Positions 9,325-18,698 of a DNA stretch of 64,000 nt are shown in pieces; the stretch's first letter is position 1, and every line of letters starts with the position of its first letter. The stretch is from assembly GCA_002320815.1 (NCBI GenBank), contig DCLA01000002.1:93282-157281 (forward strand), written 5' to 3'. The position numbers and the translations under genes were made by a program. The notes below the pieces were generated by a model. The model did no database searches, was not told where the DNA came from, and worked only from the letters and a program-made list of their open reading frames with translations. Source of the stretch: Myxococcales bacterium UBA1660 (GTDB lineage: Bacteria; Myxococcota_A; Polyangia; Polyangiales; Houyiibacteriaceae).

Positions 9325-10773
9325 TCAGGGCTCGGCGCGCGGTCGGGTGGGGAGGGCGATGGTGACGGTGGTGCCGTCTTCGTCGCCGCTCTCGAGGTCC
9401 ACCTCGCCCGCGTGGGCTCGCACCGCCCGCTCGACGATGGCCAGCCCCAGCCCGGTCCCCGAGGGCCGGGTGGTGAAGAAGGGGTCTCGGGCCCGGGAGC
9501 GGACCAGGGTGTCCATGCCCTCGCCGGTGTCCTCGAAGCGGATGGCCACCGCCGGGCGCCCGTCGGCGAGCTCCGCGGGCTCGAGCTGGATGGTCAGCGC
9601 GCCCCCGTCGGGCATGGCCTGTAGCGCGTTCTCGATGACGTTGGCGAAGGCGCGCTCCAGGAGGTCGGGGTCGCCCTCGACGGTGGTCGCCTCGGTCCGG
9701 GGCGCGATGTCCACGCGCACCTGGCTCGAGCGCCGGTGGTCGCGCCGCGCCAGATCCATGGCGCGCTCGAGCACATCCACCAGCTCCAGCGCGACGGCCT
9801 GGGGTTCCACCGGACGGGCGTAGACCAAGAGGTCCCGGACCAGCCGGTTGAGCCGGTTGCTCTCCTCGTCGAGGACCTCGAGCAGCGTCAGCCGGTCCTC
9901 TTGGCCGAGCTCCTGCCGGCGGAGCCCGCTGACCGCGTTGCGGAGCACGGCGAGGGGGTTGCGGACCTCGTGGGCGATGACCGCGCTGAGCTCGCCGACG
10001 GCGGCGAGCTGCTCCTTGCGGACCAGCTCCTCCTCGACGTGGGCGAGCTCCTCGTAGCTCTGCGCCAGCTCCTCGGTGCGCTGCTCGAGGGCGGTCGCGT
10101 TGCGGACGAAGCGGTCCAGCAAGAGGTAGGACGCCAGGATCGTGGAGAGGAAGACGGCGTGCTCGGTGAAGAAGGGGGCCTCGATGCGGAGGGCCCGGAG
10201 GGTGGAGTCCACCGCCCACGCCGCACCGTAGATGCCGATGGCCAGCAAGAGGACCTCCCGGCTTTCGGCGCGGCTCCGGGCCACATCGCGCATCACGTAG
10301 ACCACGGTGCCGATCCCGAACGCGGTGTAGGCGTAATAGGCCCAGGTCACGCCGGCCACCGGGAACACGCCCAGGTCGATCAGGGTCCGCTGCGAGCTGA
10401 CGCAGGCCCCCGGGTCGACGAAGGCGCCGGCCAGGGTGAGCGGCACGCCGACGCCGGCGCCGGTGGCCATGAAGCGCACCAGCCGCTCGCTGGGCCGCCC
10501 GACGAGCTCGTGGGCGAAGAAGAAGATCCCCACCGCGGCGATGGCGCCGAAGGCGAACCCCATGTTCATCCAGAAGCCGCCGCCGGCGGCGTCGTCGGCG
10601 CCGTAGAAGAGGGCGGCGGCCATCGTCTGACTCGCGCTTCCCGCGCCGAGGATGCCGAAGGCGAGGTACTCCCGGGCGCGCTGGCGGACGTAGAGGAACG
10701 CCGCCAGGGCCACCGAGAACACGGTGACCGCGGTCCAGGCGACCAGGAGGGCTTGGAGCACGTCGACGCTCAC
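9325..10773 (-). CDS. Membrane histidine kinase (second of tandem pair)
   Basis: 482 residues, GTG start overlapping the TGA of the upstream kinase (GTGA). The N-terminal half has about seven hydrophobic segments (residues 5-220) resembling a 7TM-type sensor, then a short coiled coil (225-255). The HisKA domain has the phospho-acceptor H268 in VIAHEVRNPLAV, and the HATPase has the N box VIENALQAMP and G boxes DTGEGMD and GTGLGLAIVERAV. No receiver or HAMP domain is seen. It shares layout and core sequence with the neighbour, so the pair arose by duplication. Its ligand is unknown. It converges on the double-receiver gene 23 bases away, a possible phospho-partner. Confidence 0.85.
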   Translation of the reverse strand: MSVDVLQALLVAWTAVTVFSVALAAFLYVRQRAREYLAFGILGAGSASQTMAAALFYGADDAAGGGFWMNMGFAFGAIAAVGIFFFAHELVGRPSERLVRFMATGAGVGVPLTLAGAFVDPGACVSSQRTLIDLGVFPVAGVTWAYYAYTAFGIGTVVYVMRDVARSRAESREVLLLAIGIYGAAWAVDSTLRALRIEAPFFTEHAVFLSTILASYLLLDRFVRNATALEQRTEELAQSYEELAHVEEELVRKEQLAAVGELSAVIAHEVRNPLAVLRNAVSGLRRQELGQEDRLTLLEVLDEESNRLNRLVRDLLVYARPVEPQAVALELVDVLERAMDLARRDHRRSSQVRVDIAPRTEATTVEGDPDLLERAFANVIENALQAMPDGGALTIQLEPAELADGRPAVAIRFEDTGEGMDTLVRSRARDPFFTTRPSGTGLGLAIVERAVRAHAGEVDLESGDEDGTTVTIALPTRPRAEP

Positions 10774-12326
10774 GACGTCTCCATCTCCGTGATGCCGCTC
10801 AGGCGTCTCCCGCGCGGCCCCTCGGGCGGTGGCAGGGGGATGAGCGAGGTGCGCTCGGAGGGCAGCGCGAGGACCACCTCGGTCCCCGCGCCGTGGGCGC
10901 TCTCGATCGTGACGTAGCCGCCGTGGTTCTTGACCACCCGCTCCACGATGGCGAGACCCAGGCCGGTTCCTGCGGGCCGGGTGGTGAAGAAGGGGTTGGT
11001 GGCCTTGCCCCGCACCATGGTGTCCATCCCCTCGCCGGTGTCGGTGAAGGAGAGGGCCACGCCGGGACCGCCGGTCTCGAGAGTCACGGGGTAGGTGGAG
11101 ACCGTCAGGGTCCCGCCCTCGGGCATGGCCTGCAGCGCGTTCTCCACCACGTTGACCAAGGCGTGGCGCAGGAGCTCGGGGTCGCCGAAGACGTGCGGGG
11201 GACCGTCCAGCTCGTAGACGACCTCGATGGCCTCGGCGCTCTCGCCGGCCGCGCCGGTGGCCCGCTCGACGGCTCGCCGCAAGAGGTCGCGGGTCTCCAG
11301 CTCGCGCGCCTGCGGGAGCACCGGGCGGGCGTAGGCCAGGAGGTCGTGCATCAGGCGGTTCAGGCGGGTGGTCTCCTCGTCCAAGATGGACAGGAGGGTC
11401 GCCCGGTCCTGGGCGGCCAGGGTGGTGCGGCGGAGGCCGGAGACGGCGTTCTTGATCACCGCCAAGGGGTTGCGCACCTCGTGGGCGATGACCGCGCTCA
11501 GCTCGCCCACCGCCGCGAGTTGCTCCTTGCGCACCAGGGAGTGCTGCTTGGCGCTGAGGGCGTCGTAGGCCGCGCGCAGCTCCGAGGTCCGGTCGCCGAG
11601 GGCGTGGGAGGTGCGGACGAAGCGGTCGAGGAGCAGGTAGCTCATCCCGAAGACGAAGAAGAGCGAGGCGTGCTCGATGAGGCGGAAGCTCCGCACCAGC
11701 CCGGCCCACACGAAGATGTCGTGGACGCCGGCGGCGAGCGCGATCACCAGGGTGCCCACCACCAGCTTCCGCTGGGCGGGGAGCACCGAGAAGCCGGGGG
11801 CGGCGGCGGCCTTCTCGCTGGCGTCCCAGGAGCGCAGCATCCAGAGGATGACCGCGACCGGGACCGTGCCGCCCATCGCGAGGTAGGCGTAGCCGAAGGC
11901 GGTGGGCCGCACCGGCGGTGCGTCGAAGGCCGGCAGGAGCTCCAGGAAGGGCCCGAAGGGCGGGGCGCCGGGCTCCCAGAGGAGCCCGGCGCCGTTGAAG
12001 AGCAGTCCGCTCAACGCCCAGACGTAGACGCCGGTGCGGAGGCGATTCTCTCGTCCGATGAGCGCGGCGACGAAGTCGACCACGAACGCCGAGACCAGCA
12101 GGAGGGCGACGGACCCCACCTGGGTCGCGCGGACCGCCTGGGCGTCGGTCTCCGCCTGGACCAGGAGGAACTCGCTGAAGGTGTAGAGGCCCAGACCGCC
12201 GCCCAGCAGGCCGAAGGCGAGGTACTCCGCTTCGGTGCGACGACGCACCGCGAGGAGCAGGTAGTACGCGCACACGTAGGCGTAGACGGCGCACGTGGCG
12301 AGGATGAGCGTCGCGAGCGGCGCCAT
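10770..12326 (-). CDS. Membrane histidine kinase (first of tandem pair)
   Basis: 518 residues. It has about seven hydrophobic N-terminal segments (residues 5-235), a helical linker, then HisKA with H282 in VIAHEVRNPLAV and HATPase_c with VVENALQAMP, DTGEGMD and GTGLGLAIVERVV. The kinase cores of the two tandem genes are closely alike while the sensor halves differ more, suggesting duplication followed by change of stimulus. The final residues (GITEMETS) run into the start of the next kinase. It is divergent from the AMIN-like gene across a short gap. Confidence 0.87.
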   Translation of the reverse strand: MAPLATLILATCAVYAYVCAYYLLLAVRRRTEAEYLAFGLLGGGLGLYTFSEFLLVQAETDAQAVRATQVGSVALLLVSAFVVDFVAALIGRENRLRTGVYVWALSGLLFNGAGLLWEPGAPPFGPFLELLPAFDAPPVRPTAFGYAYLAMGGTVPVAVILWMLRSWDASEKAAAAPGFSVLPAQRKLVVGTLVIALAAGVHDIFVWAGLVRSFRLIEHASLFFVFGMSYLLLDRFVRTSHALGDRTSELRAAYDALSAKQHSLVRKEQLAAVGELSAVIAHEVRNPLAVIKNAVSGLRRTTLAAQDRATLLSILDEETTRLNRLMHDLLAYARPVLPQARELETRDLLRRAVERATGAAGESAEAIEVVYELDGPPHVFGDPELLRHALVNVVENALQAMPEGGTLTVSTYPVTLETGGPGVALSFTDTGEGMDTMVRGKATNPFFTTRPAGTGLGLAIVERVVKNHGGYVTIESAHGAGTEVVLALPSERTSLIPLPPPEGPRGRRLSGITEMETS

Positions 12327-12392
12327 GGGGAGGTCTCGGTGCTGCCGCTTCTTTGCGGGTCCAGCGGTGCCTCAACTACCATGGATCCCGCC

Positions 12393-12965
12393 ATGTCGCA
12401 CCGTCCCAACCCGCTTCGCGCCGCGGCCCTCGCGGGCCTGGCCACCTTCGTGGTCCTCGTGGGCGCCGCTCTGGCCTACGGGGTCGCGCAGGCCCAGGAC
12501 GACGGGACCGCCGTCGTCGTGCCGGCGCGGGACGTGGGGGACTACGACGGGGTGCGCCCCGGCAGCGACAACCCGCCGCCCCGGGAGAACGCGGCCAAGG
12601 CCCTCGCCGCGCGCAGCCCGGTCAGCGTGCTCACGTGGCCGGGCTTCCAGATGACCGCGAACGGCAGCCGCTTCTTCCTGCAGACCACCTCCGCCCCGAT
12701 GACCGAGAACCGTCCCGGCGAGGGGCGCTACGAGGTCCTGATCAAGAACGCGCGGACCCACGTCCGGAACACGCGCCGTTGGCTGGACACCCGCTTCTTC
12801 GCGACGCCGGTGCGACGCGCCCGGATCGAGCGGCGCGGCCGACACGACCTGGCCTTCGTCTTCGAGCTCCGCGAGGCGGCCGTGCCCAGCGTGACCTCGC
12901 AGCCGGGCCAGGACGGGTACACCTTCCTCTGCGTCGACTTCCCGCCGGCCAGCGCCCCCCAGTAG
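12393..12965 (+). CDS. Secreted AMIN-like domain protein
   Basis: 190 residues with a clear signal peptide (hydrophobic 12-30, cleavage after AYGVAQA). The mature part contains a roughly 100-residue beta-rich region with features of an AMIN domain: alternating strands, LDTRFFATPVRRARIERRG, FVFELREAA and a final FLCVDFP strand. AMIN domains bind peptidoglycan and localise secretin or amidase proteins; here the domain stands alone. ATG codons at 12381 and 12393 are both in frame and neither has a convincing ribosome site. I chose the second because it gives a more typical signal peptide. The assignment is by pattern. Confidence 0.5.
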   Translation: MSHRPNPLRAAALAGLATFVVLVGAALAYGVAQAQDDGTAVVVPARDVGDYDGVRPGSDNPPPRENAAKALAARSPVSVLTWPGFQMTANGSRFFLQTTSAPMTENRPGEGRYEVLIKNARTHVRNTRRWLDTRFFATPVRRARIERRGRHDLAFVFELREAAVPSVTSQPGQDGYTFLCVDFPPASAPQ

Positions 12966-13039
12966 GGCCGACCCGCGACGACCCCGGTCGGAGGGGCGGA
13001 CCGCGTTGCGGCCCGCGCCGACCGCGCTAAGGGTGGGCC

Positions 13040-14293
<1,254 letters not shown>

Positions 14294-14306
14294 GCCGCGC
14301 GGCGAG

Positions 14307-14492
14307 TCCTCGGATTTCCGGCTCGACATCCGCGTCGTCGCGACCACCGACGGTCGCAACGTGCAGGTCGGAGCCACCGCGACCCATCCCGCCGGCCTAG
14401 CGCTGACGCGAGGCCTCAGCTCGCTCACCGGGACACCGTCTACGCCGAGGCGTTGTCCCATTTCGCGGAGCTCCGGCTCTCTTTCGCGGTAG
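14307..14492 (+). other. Intergenic stretch with a coding-like fragment, possible gene remnant
   Basis: Between hisS and the small lipoprotein gene there is a frame without stops, closed by TAG at 14490-14492. Its first third reads like a protein tail (SSDFRLDIRVVATTDG then VQVGATATHPAG). It has no start codon with a ribosome site and degrades into low-complexity sequence. It may be the end of a decayed gene or chance in GC-rich DNA. Confidence 0.2.
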
Positions 14493-14502
14493 GGTCCAGG
14501 GA

Positions 14503-14829
14503 ATGCTCGGTCGCTTGCTGCTTATTTCGATGATCCTTGGAGCGGTCTCGATCGGTTGCCGGCGCGAGAAAATGGTCGTGTCCGGGGTCGAAGTTCACAC
14601 ACGGATCTGGCTGGACACGGTGGCGAACATCGAGAGCCGAGCGTCCTTCGACCTCCAGTGTCCAGCAGATCAGCTCACCTATCATCTGCTCGCCAGGGAA
14701 CGACACTATCCGAGCCAGGTGGGGGTCGAGGGCTGCGGCGAGCGGGCCGTATACCTGCGGGAGCGCCTGCAAGACGGCACCTTCACCGGATGGTACCTGG
14801 ACTCGGCCTCGGTCACCCGCGGAGACTGA
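14503..14829 (+). CDS. Small lipoprotein, lower GC than its surroundings
   Basis: 108 residues with a lipoprotein signal (MLGRLLLISMILGAVSIGC, Cys19). The mature part contains a C..A..L pattern (CPADQLTYHLL) and later VGVEGCGERAVYL, a layout I recognise from many small uncharacterised myxobacterial proteins in which the two cysteines are conserved. The gene and the 60 bases before it are visibly less GC-rich (near 57-60 %) with more A/T-ending codons (cttatttcg, gagaaaatg), unlike every neighbour. Recent acquisition or relaxed selection is possible. Function unknown. Confidence 0.6.
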   Translation: MLGRLLLISMILGAVSIGCRREKMVVSGVEVHTRIWLDTVANIESRASFDLQCPADQLTYHLLARERHYPSQVGVEGCGERAVYLRERLQDGTFTGWYLDSASVTRGD

Positions 14830-14887
14830 CCGCCGTCACAGGTGCGGTCCGGTGAACCGGATCCGTGGGGAGTGCCGAGGGCCGGGG

Positions 14888-16072
14888 CTACTTCGACTTC
14901 ATCAGGTGGGTCGTCGCTTCCCCGAGACCGTCGAGGGTCAGGGGGTACATGTCGAAGACCGAGGCGATGTTCTCGATGGTGTTCCCGAGCCAGTACTTCT
15001 GGGGTTCGGGGTTCAGCCAGACCGAGCGGCGGAAGTGCTTCTGGAGGCGCATCAGCCAGACGATGCCCTCGGCGCGCTCGCCGTCTTCCTCCCAGTGGAT
15101 CGACCCGCCGGGGCTCATCAGCTCGTAGGGAGCCATCAGGGCGTCGCCGACCATGATGAGCTTGTAGTGGGGCCCGCACTCATGGAGCAGGTCGTTGACC
15201 CGGATGGGGTCGGTGAAGCGCTCGGTCTCGTAGACGCGGCCGTAGACGCAGTTGTGGAAGTAGTAGGTGCGCAGCTCCTTGAAGTGCGATGACTTCTTGG
15301 TCGCGCTGAAGAGCCGGCTGCACAGGTGGGCGAAGGGGTCCATGGACCCGCCCACGTCCATCATCAGGATGACGCGGGTGTTCGGCCGACGGGGCGGCTG
15401 GGTCACCACCTCGAGCTCGCCGGCGTTCTTCGCCGTGGCGGCGATGGTGCCCTCGAGGTCCAGCTCTTCGTCGCCGCCGACCCGGGTGAAGGTGCGGAGC
15501 TTCCGGAGCGCGAGCTGCATCTGGCGCACGTCGAGGGTCAGGTCCTCGCGATAGCCGGCGTAGAGGCGCGCGTCGGCGGTCTTGATGGCGCTCCGGCCCT
15601 TGCCCTTGCCGCCCACGCGGATGCCCTGCCGGGCGGCGCGACCGGAGTGGCCGAAGGGCGAGGTGCCCTCGGTGCCGATCCACTTGTTTCCGCCCTGGTG
15701 CTTCTCCTTCTGCTCTTCCATCCGCTCGTTGAAGAGCCGCTCGAGCTCCTCGGGGTCGAGCTCCTCGAGCAGGGCGCGCTCCTCGTCGGTGAGCTCGGGG
15801 AGGTTCTCCCGGGCCTCTTTCAGCCAGTCGAAGAGCTCGTCCTTGAGCTTCTTGGCTTCCACCTCGACGCCGCGGAAGGTCTTGAGGAATGCCTGGTCGA
15901 AGTCGTCCAGGTGACGCTCGGAGTGGATCAGGATGGCGCGGGCGACGTGATAGAAGCCGTCCAGGCTGTTCTCGTGGAGCCCGGCCTCGAGCGCGCGCGC
16001 GAGGGCCACGGCCTCGGTGGCCCCCACCGGGACCTCCCGCGCCCGGAGCTCGTAGATGAACGGTACGAACAT
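14888..16072 (-). CDS. VWA domain protein, CoxE-like, partner of MoxR ATPase
   Basis: 394 residues, cytoplasmic, no signal peptide. The N-terminal 180 residues are helical and charged. The C-terminal half is a von Willebrand A domain whose metal site reads DVGGSMD, the Gly variant of DxSxS common in this subfamily. Such proteins work with MoxR-type AAA ATPases as chaperone pairs that insert metals or activate target complexes. The ATPase gene lies just upstream on the same strand, 107 bases away, which supports the pairing. The target is not encoded nearby. Confidence 0.85.
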   Translation of the reverse strand: MFVPFIYELRAREVPVGATEAVALARALEAGLHENSLDGFYHVARAILIHSERHLDDFDQAFLKTFRGVEVEAKKLKDELFDWLKEARENLPELTDEERALLEELDPEELERLFNERMEEQKEKHQGGNKWIGTEGTSPFGHSGRAARQGIRVGGKGKGRSAIKTADARLYAGYREDLTLDVRQMQLALRKLRTFTRVGGDEELDLEGTIAATAKNAGELEVVTQPPRRPNTRVILMMDVGGSMDPFAHLCSRLFSATKKSSHFKELRTYYFHNCVYGRVYETERFTDPIRVNDLLHECGPHYKLIMVGDALMAPYELMSPGGSIHWEEDGERAEGIVWLMRLQKHFRRSVWLNPEPQKYWLGNTIENIASVFDMYPLTLDGLGEATTHLMKSK

Positions 16073-16179
16073 CTATACCTCCGGGGTCTGGGGCAGACGT
16101 CCTCGAGCCGGTTTCGAGCCGGGGCGCCCCGACTTCGTTCGCACCCGCCCGGGCGCACGGGGATTCGTCGGATGACCCA

Positions 16180-17022
16180 TCAGCTCCGCCAGCGGCGGCC
16201 GCCGGTGAGCTGATCGGCGAAGGCGACGAGGTCCTGCTCCTTCTTGAGCAGCGCGCCCAGGAAGGGGAGGTTGCCCTCGAGCTTCACGTCGGTGACGCCG
16301 GCGGCCTTGAGCACGGCGATCCAATCGATGAGCTCGCTCGTGCTGGGGCGCTTCCGAAGCCGCTTCATCGAGCGGATCTCGTAAAAGGTCTCCATGGCCT
16401 GCTGCACCAGGCTGGCTTCCATCTCCGGGTGATGGACGTGGACGATCTGCTCCATCAGCTCCGGGGTGGGGAAGTCGATGAAGTGGAAGACGCAGCGGCG
16501 CAGGAAGGCGTCGGGGAGCTCCTTCTCGGCGTTGCTGGTGATCAGCACGAAGGGGCGCTGTTTGGCGGCGACCTCCCGCTGGGTCTCGTCGATGACGAAG
16601 CGCATCCGGTCGAGCTCGTTGAGCAGGTCGTTGGGGAACTCGACGTCCGCCTTGTCGATCTCGTCGATGAGCAGGACCACCCGCTCGTCGGCGTCGAACG
16701 CCTTCCCCATCGGGCCGAGCTCGATGTAGTTCTCGATGTCGCTCACGTCCTTGTCCTGGAAGCGCGAGTCGTAGAGCCGCTGCACCGTGTCGTAGACGTA
16801 GAGCCCGTCCTGGGCGCGGGTGGTGCTCTTCACGTTCCAGCGGATGAGCTTCATGCCCAACGCCTCGGAGACGGCCTCGGCCAGGAGGGTCTTGCCCGTC
16901 CCGGGCTCGCCGCGGATGAGCAGCGGCCGCTCGAGGACCAGCGCGCAGTTCACGGCGGACTCGAGCGATTCGTTGGAGAGGTAGCGGTCGGTTCCCTGGA
17001 AGCGGGTGAAGGGCTGGGACAT
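16180..17022 (-). CDS. MoxR-family AAA+ ATPase
   Basis: 280 residues. Walker A is GEPGTGKTLLAEAV (about 38-51) and Walker B is VVLLIDEIDKAD (about 115-126). Sensor 1 appears in FVLITSNAEKELPDAFLRRC with the arginine finger after it, typical of MoxR/CoxD ATPases. By family knowledge it remodels or activates a client with its VWA partner, encoded immediately downstream. The start ATG is preceded by a short gap after the 17051-18513 operon on the same strand. Confidence 0.9.
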   Translation of the reverse strand: MSQPFTRFQGTDRYLSNESLESAVNCALVLERPLLIRGEPGTGKTLLAEAVSEALGMKLIRWNVKSTTRAQDGLYVYDTVQRLYDSRFQDKDVSDIENYIELGPMGKAFDADERVVLLIDEIDKADVEFPNDLLNELDRMRFVIDETQREVAAKQRPFVLITSNAEKELPDAFLRRCVFHFIDFPTPELMEQIVHVHHPEMEASLVQQAMETFYEIRSMKRLRKRPSTSELIDWIAVLKAAGVTDVKLEGNLPFLGALLKKEQDLVAFADQLTGGRRWRS

Positions 17023-17050
17023 CGCCCTTCGATCTAGAGTGAATGGCGCT

Positions 17051-17683
17051 TCAGCGCCAGGTGCCGGGAGCCGGAATCCAGCGAGCCTCGGGCCGGGGCG
17101 GCCAGAAGATCGACAGGAGGGCGGTCACCGACCCGGCGATCATCAGGCCCCCGCCTATCCCGCGCGCCAGCGCGGGCGGCACGAAGCCGGGGTCGTCGCT
17201 CTGGTCCACCCGGAGCCCCTGGACCAGCGCGGCGAGGCCGGCGACGAAGAGCACCGCGCCGCCGATCCCCCCGAGTAGCCGGCGTCCTCGGTAGCGCTCG
17301 TAGTCGACCACCAGGGTCCCGTCGCCGCTCGGAACGCGGAGGCCCACCGCGGTCCGGTGGCCTCGGTACTGGATGGCGAGGCTCACGTGTTCGGGCAGGT
17401 CGACCGCGCAAGGCGCCTCGCGGCAGACCACGATGGGCACCTCGACCGCTGGGCGCCGACTGCGCGCGAACCCCGGTCGCTCGAGCCGGAAGACCGCGTC
17501 GGCGCCGCGGAGCCGCACCCGGCGAAGGTCGGGATGCCCCGGAGGCAGCGGCGGTTGGTAGGCGACCTCGCCCGTGGTCGGGGCCGACCCGGCGCCGGCC
17601 TGCTGAGCGTCCGCGCGCGGCGGCTCCATCAGGCTGGCGGCGGCCCAGATCCCGGAGGCGAGGGCGAGGAGCCGGACGTTCAT
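17051..17683 (-). CDS. Secreted protein with two C-terminal membrane helices, paralogue of its upstream neighbour
   Basis: 210 residues. A signal peptide (residues 1-26, ending ADAQQ) precedes a beta-rich domain with two cysteines (VVCREAPCAVDLP) and the pattern VDYERYRGRRLLGG. Two hydrophobic segments follow at about 135-155 and 175-195. The same order (Cys-containing C..PC.V.LP strand, then RRRGRRL and two hydrophobic segments) is found in the gene it overlaps by ATGA, so the two are tandem paralogues. A carrier or envelope stress role cannot be deduced. Confidence 0.6.
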   Translation of the reverse strand: MNVRLLALASGIWAAASLMEPPRADAQQAGAGSAPTTGEVAYQPPLPPGHPDLRRVRLRGADAVFRLERPGFARSRRPAVEVPIVVCREAPCAVDLPEHVSLAIQYRGHRTAVGLRVPSGDGTLVVDYERYRGRRLLGGIGGAVLFVAGLAALVQGLRVDQSDDPGFVPPALARGIGGGLMIAGSVTALLSIFWPPRPEARWIPAPGTWR

Positions 17684-18513
17684 TGGGGGACCCACTCGGT
17701 TCTGGGGCGAGCGGGCCAGAGCAGGAGGCCCCCGCCGAGGGTCAGGCCCACGCTGATGAGTACCCCGGCGACCACGCGGAGCGGCTTGAGGAACTCGAAC
17801 TCCCAGGTCGTAGCCAACACGATCGTCGCCGCCCCGACGAGCGCGGCCAGGATGGCAGCGCCGGTCAGCCGACGGCCGCGGCGACGGGGGTAGGAGACCC
17901 CCCAATGGCCGGGTCCCGCCGGCAGGGTCCGGTCTTCGTAGCGACGCCCGTCGGAGAGCCGCTCGAACGCCAGCTCGACGTCGGGCGGGAGCCAGACCTC
18001 GCAGGGGCGGTCGGCGACGACGCACAGCTCCTGCAGGGGCGGCGCGTCGACGTGCACCCCGAAGGGCGCGTCGGGGTTGGGTGGATCGAGGAAGAAGCGA
18101 GTGGGCTCGGCGGCGTGGAGTCGGACGAGCCGGGCACCCGGCGGTGGGGGTGTGGGGACGGCAGCACTCGCCGCTTCGTACGCCCCGGGCGCGGTCGTCG
18201 CGCCTTCTTCGGGGCGCGCGACCGGCGTCCCTCGGACCGCCGCCGGTTCCGTCCCGCGCCGCCGGACCTCCGTTCCCCGGCTCTCGCCGCCCCGCCCGGC
18301 GCCGCCCAGGATGTCGCCCTGGGCGTGGGCGACCGACCCCAAGAGGCTGAAGCCGACCACGACGGAGAGGAGCACCCCGCGGCCCGTCGTTCCTCCACCC
18401 GTCACCGTGCCGCGCTCCAGCGCAGGCGAGGTCGTGCGGGGCTCGACACCATCCTCCGCCCTGGCTGGAGCGGCGAGCAGCCCGATGGCGATCGCGGGAA
18501 TGAGCCTGAGCAC
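17680..18513 (-). CDS. Secreted protein with two C-terminal membrane helices, paralogue of its downstream neighbour
   Basis: 277 residues as read from the ATG at 18513. Two signal-peptide-like stretches appear in series: residues 1-19 (ending APARAE) and residues 47-65 (ending GSVAHAQ). A GTG at 18375-18373 would start exactly at the second, giving a 231-residue protein. The later part has CVVADRPCEVWLPPDVEL and the RRRGRRL motif before two membrane segments, as in the downstream paralogue. The true start is therefore uncertain. Function unknown. Confidence 0.5.
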   Translation of the reverse strand: MLRLIPAIAIGLLAAPARAEDGVEPRTTSPALERGTVTGGGTTGRGVLLSVVVGFSLLGSVAHAQGDILGGAGRGGESRGTEVRRRGTEPAAVRGTPVARPEEGATTAPGAYEAASAAVPTPPPPGARLVRLHAAEPTRFFLDPPNPDAPFGVHVDAPPLQELCVVADRPCEVWLPPDVELAFERLSDGRRYEDRTLPAGPGHWGVSYPRRRGRRLTGAAILAALVGAATIVLATTWEFEFLKPLRVVAGVLISVGLTLGGGLLLWPARPRTEWVPQ

Positions 18514-18698
18514 GAATTGAAGATGCCATCGTCATCGGCGGGTGTCGAACTGTGGATTTCATCGTTTCGAGTTGGTTCGACGCGGGTACTGCATCTGTAG
18601 TAGGCGCGTTTGGGTAGAAGAGCGCGGCGCCTCGGGTCGCCTCGCGGTCCGCGCTCGCGGGACGTTCCGGGGGGCGGCCTTGCTTCCCGCGCGGCGGC

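Noticed and set aside
9325..12375. A single 1016-residue minus-strand kinase fusion
   Set aside because: Only the C-terminal 482 residues are kinase. The first half is an out-of-frame shadow of the upstream kinase, and the GTGA overlap marks a separate start at 10773.
10893..12380. N-terminal extension of the AMIN-like protein on the plus strand
   Set aside because: The stretch is a shadow of the minus-strand kinase; the protein proper starts with a signal peptide at 12381/12393.
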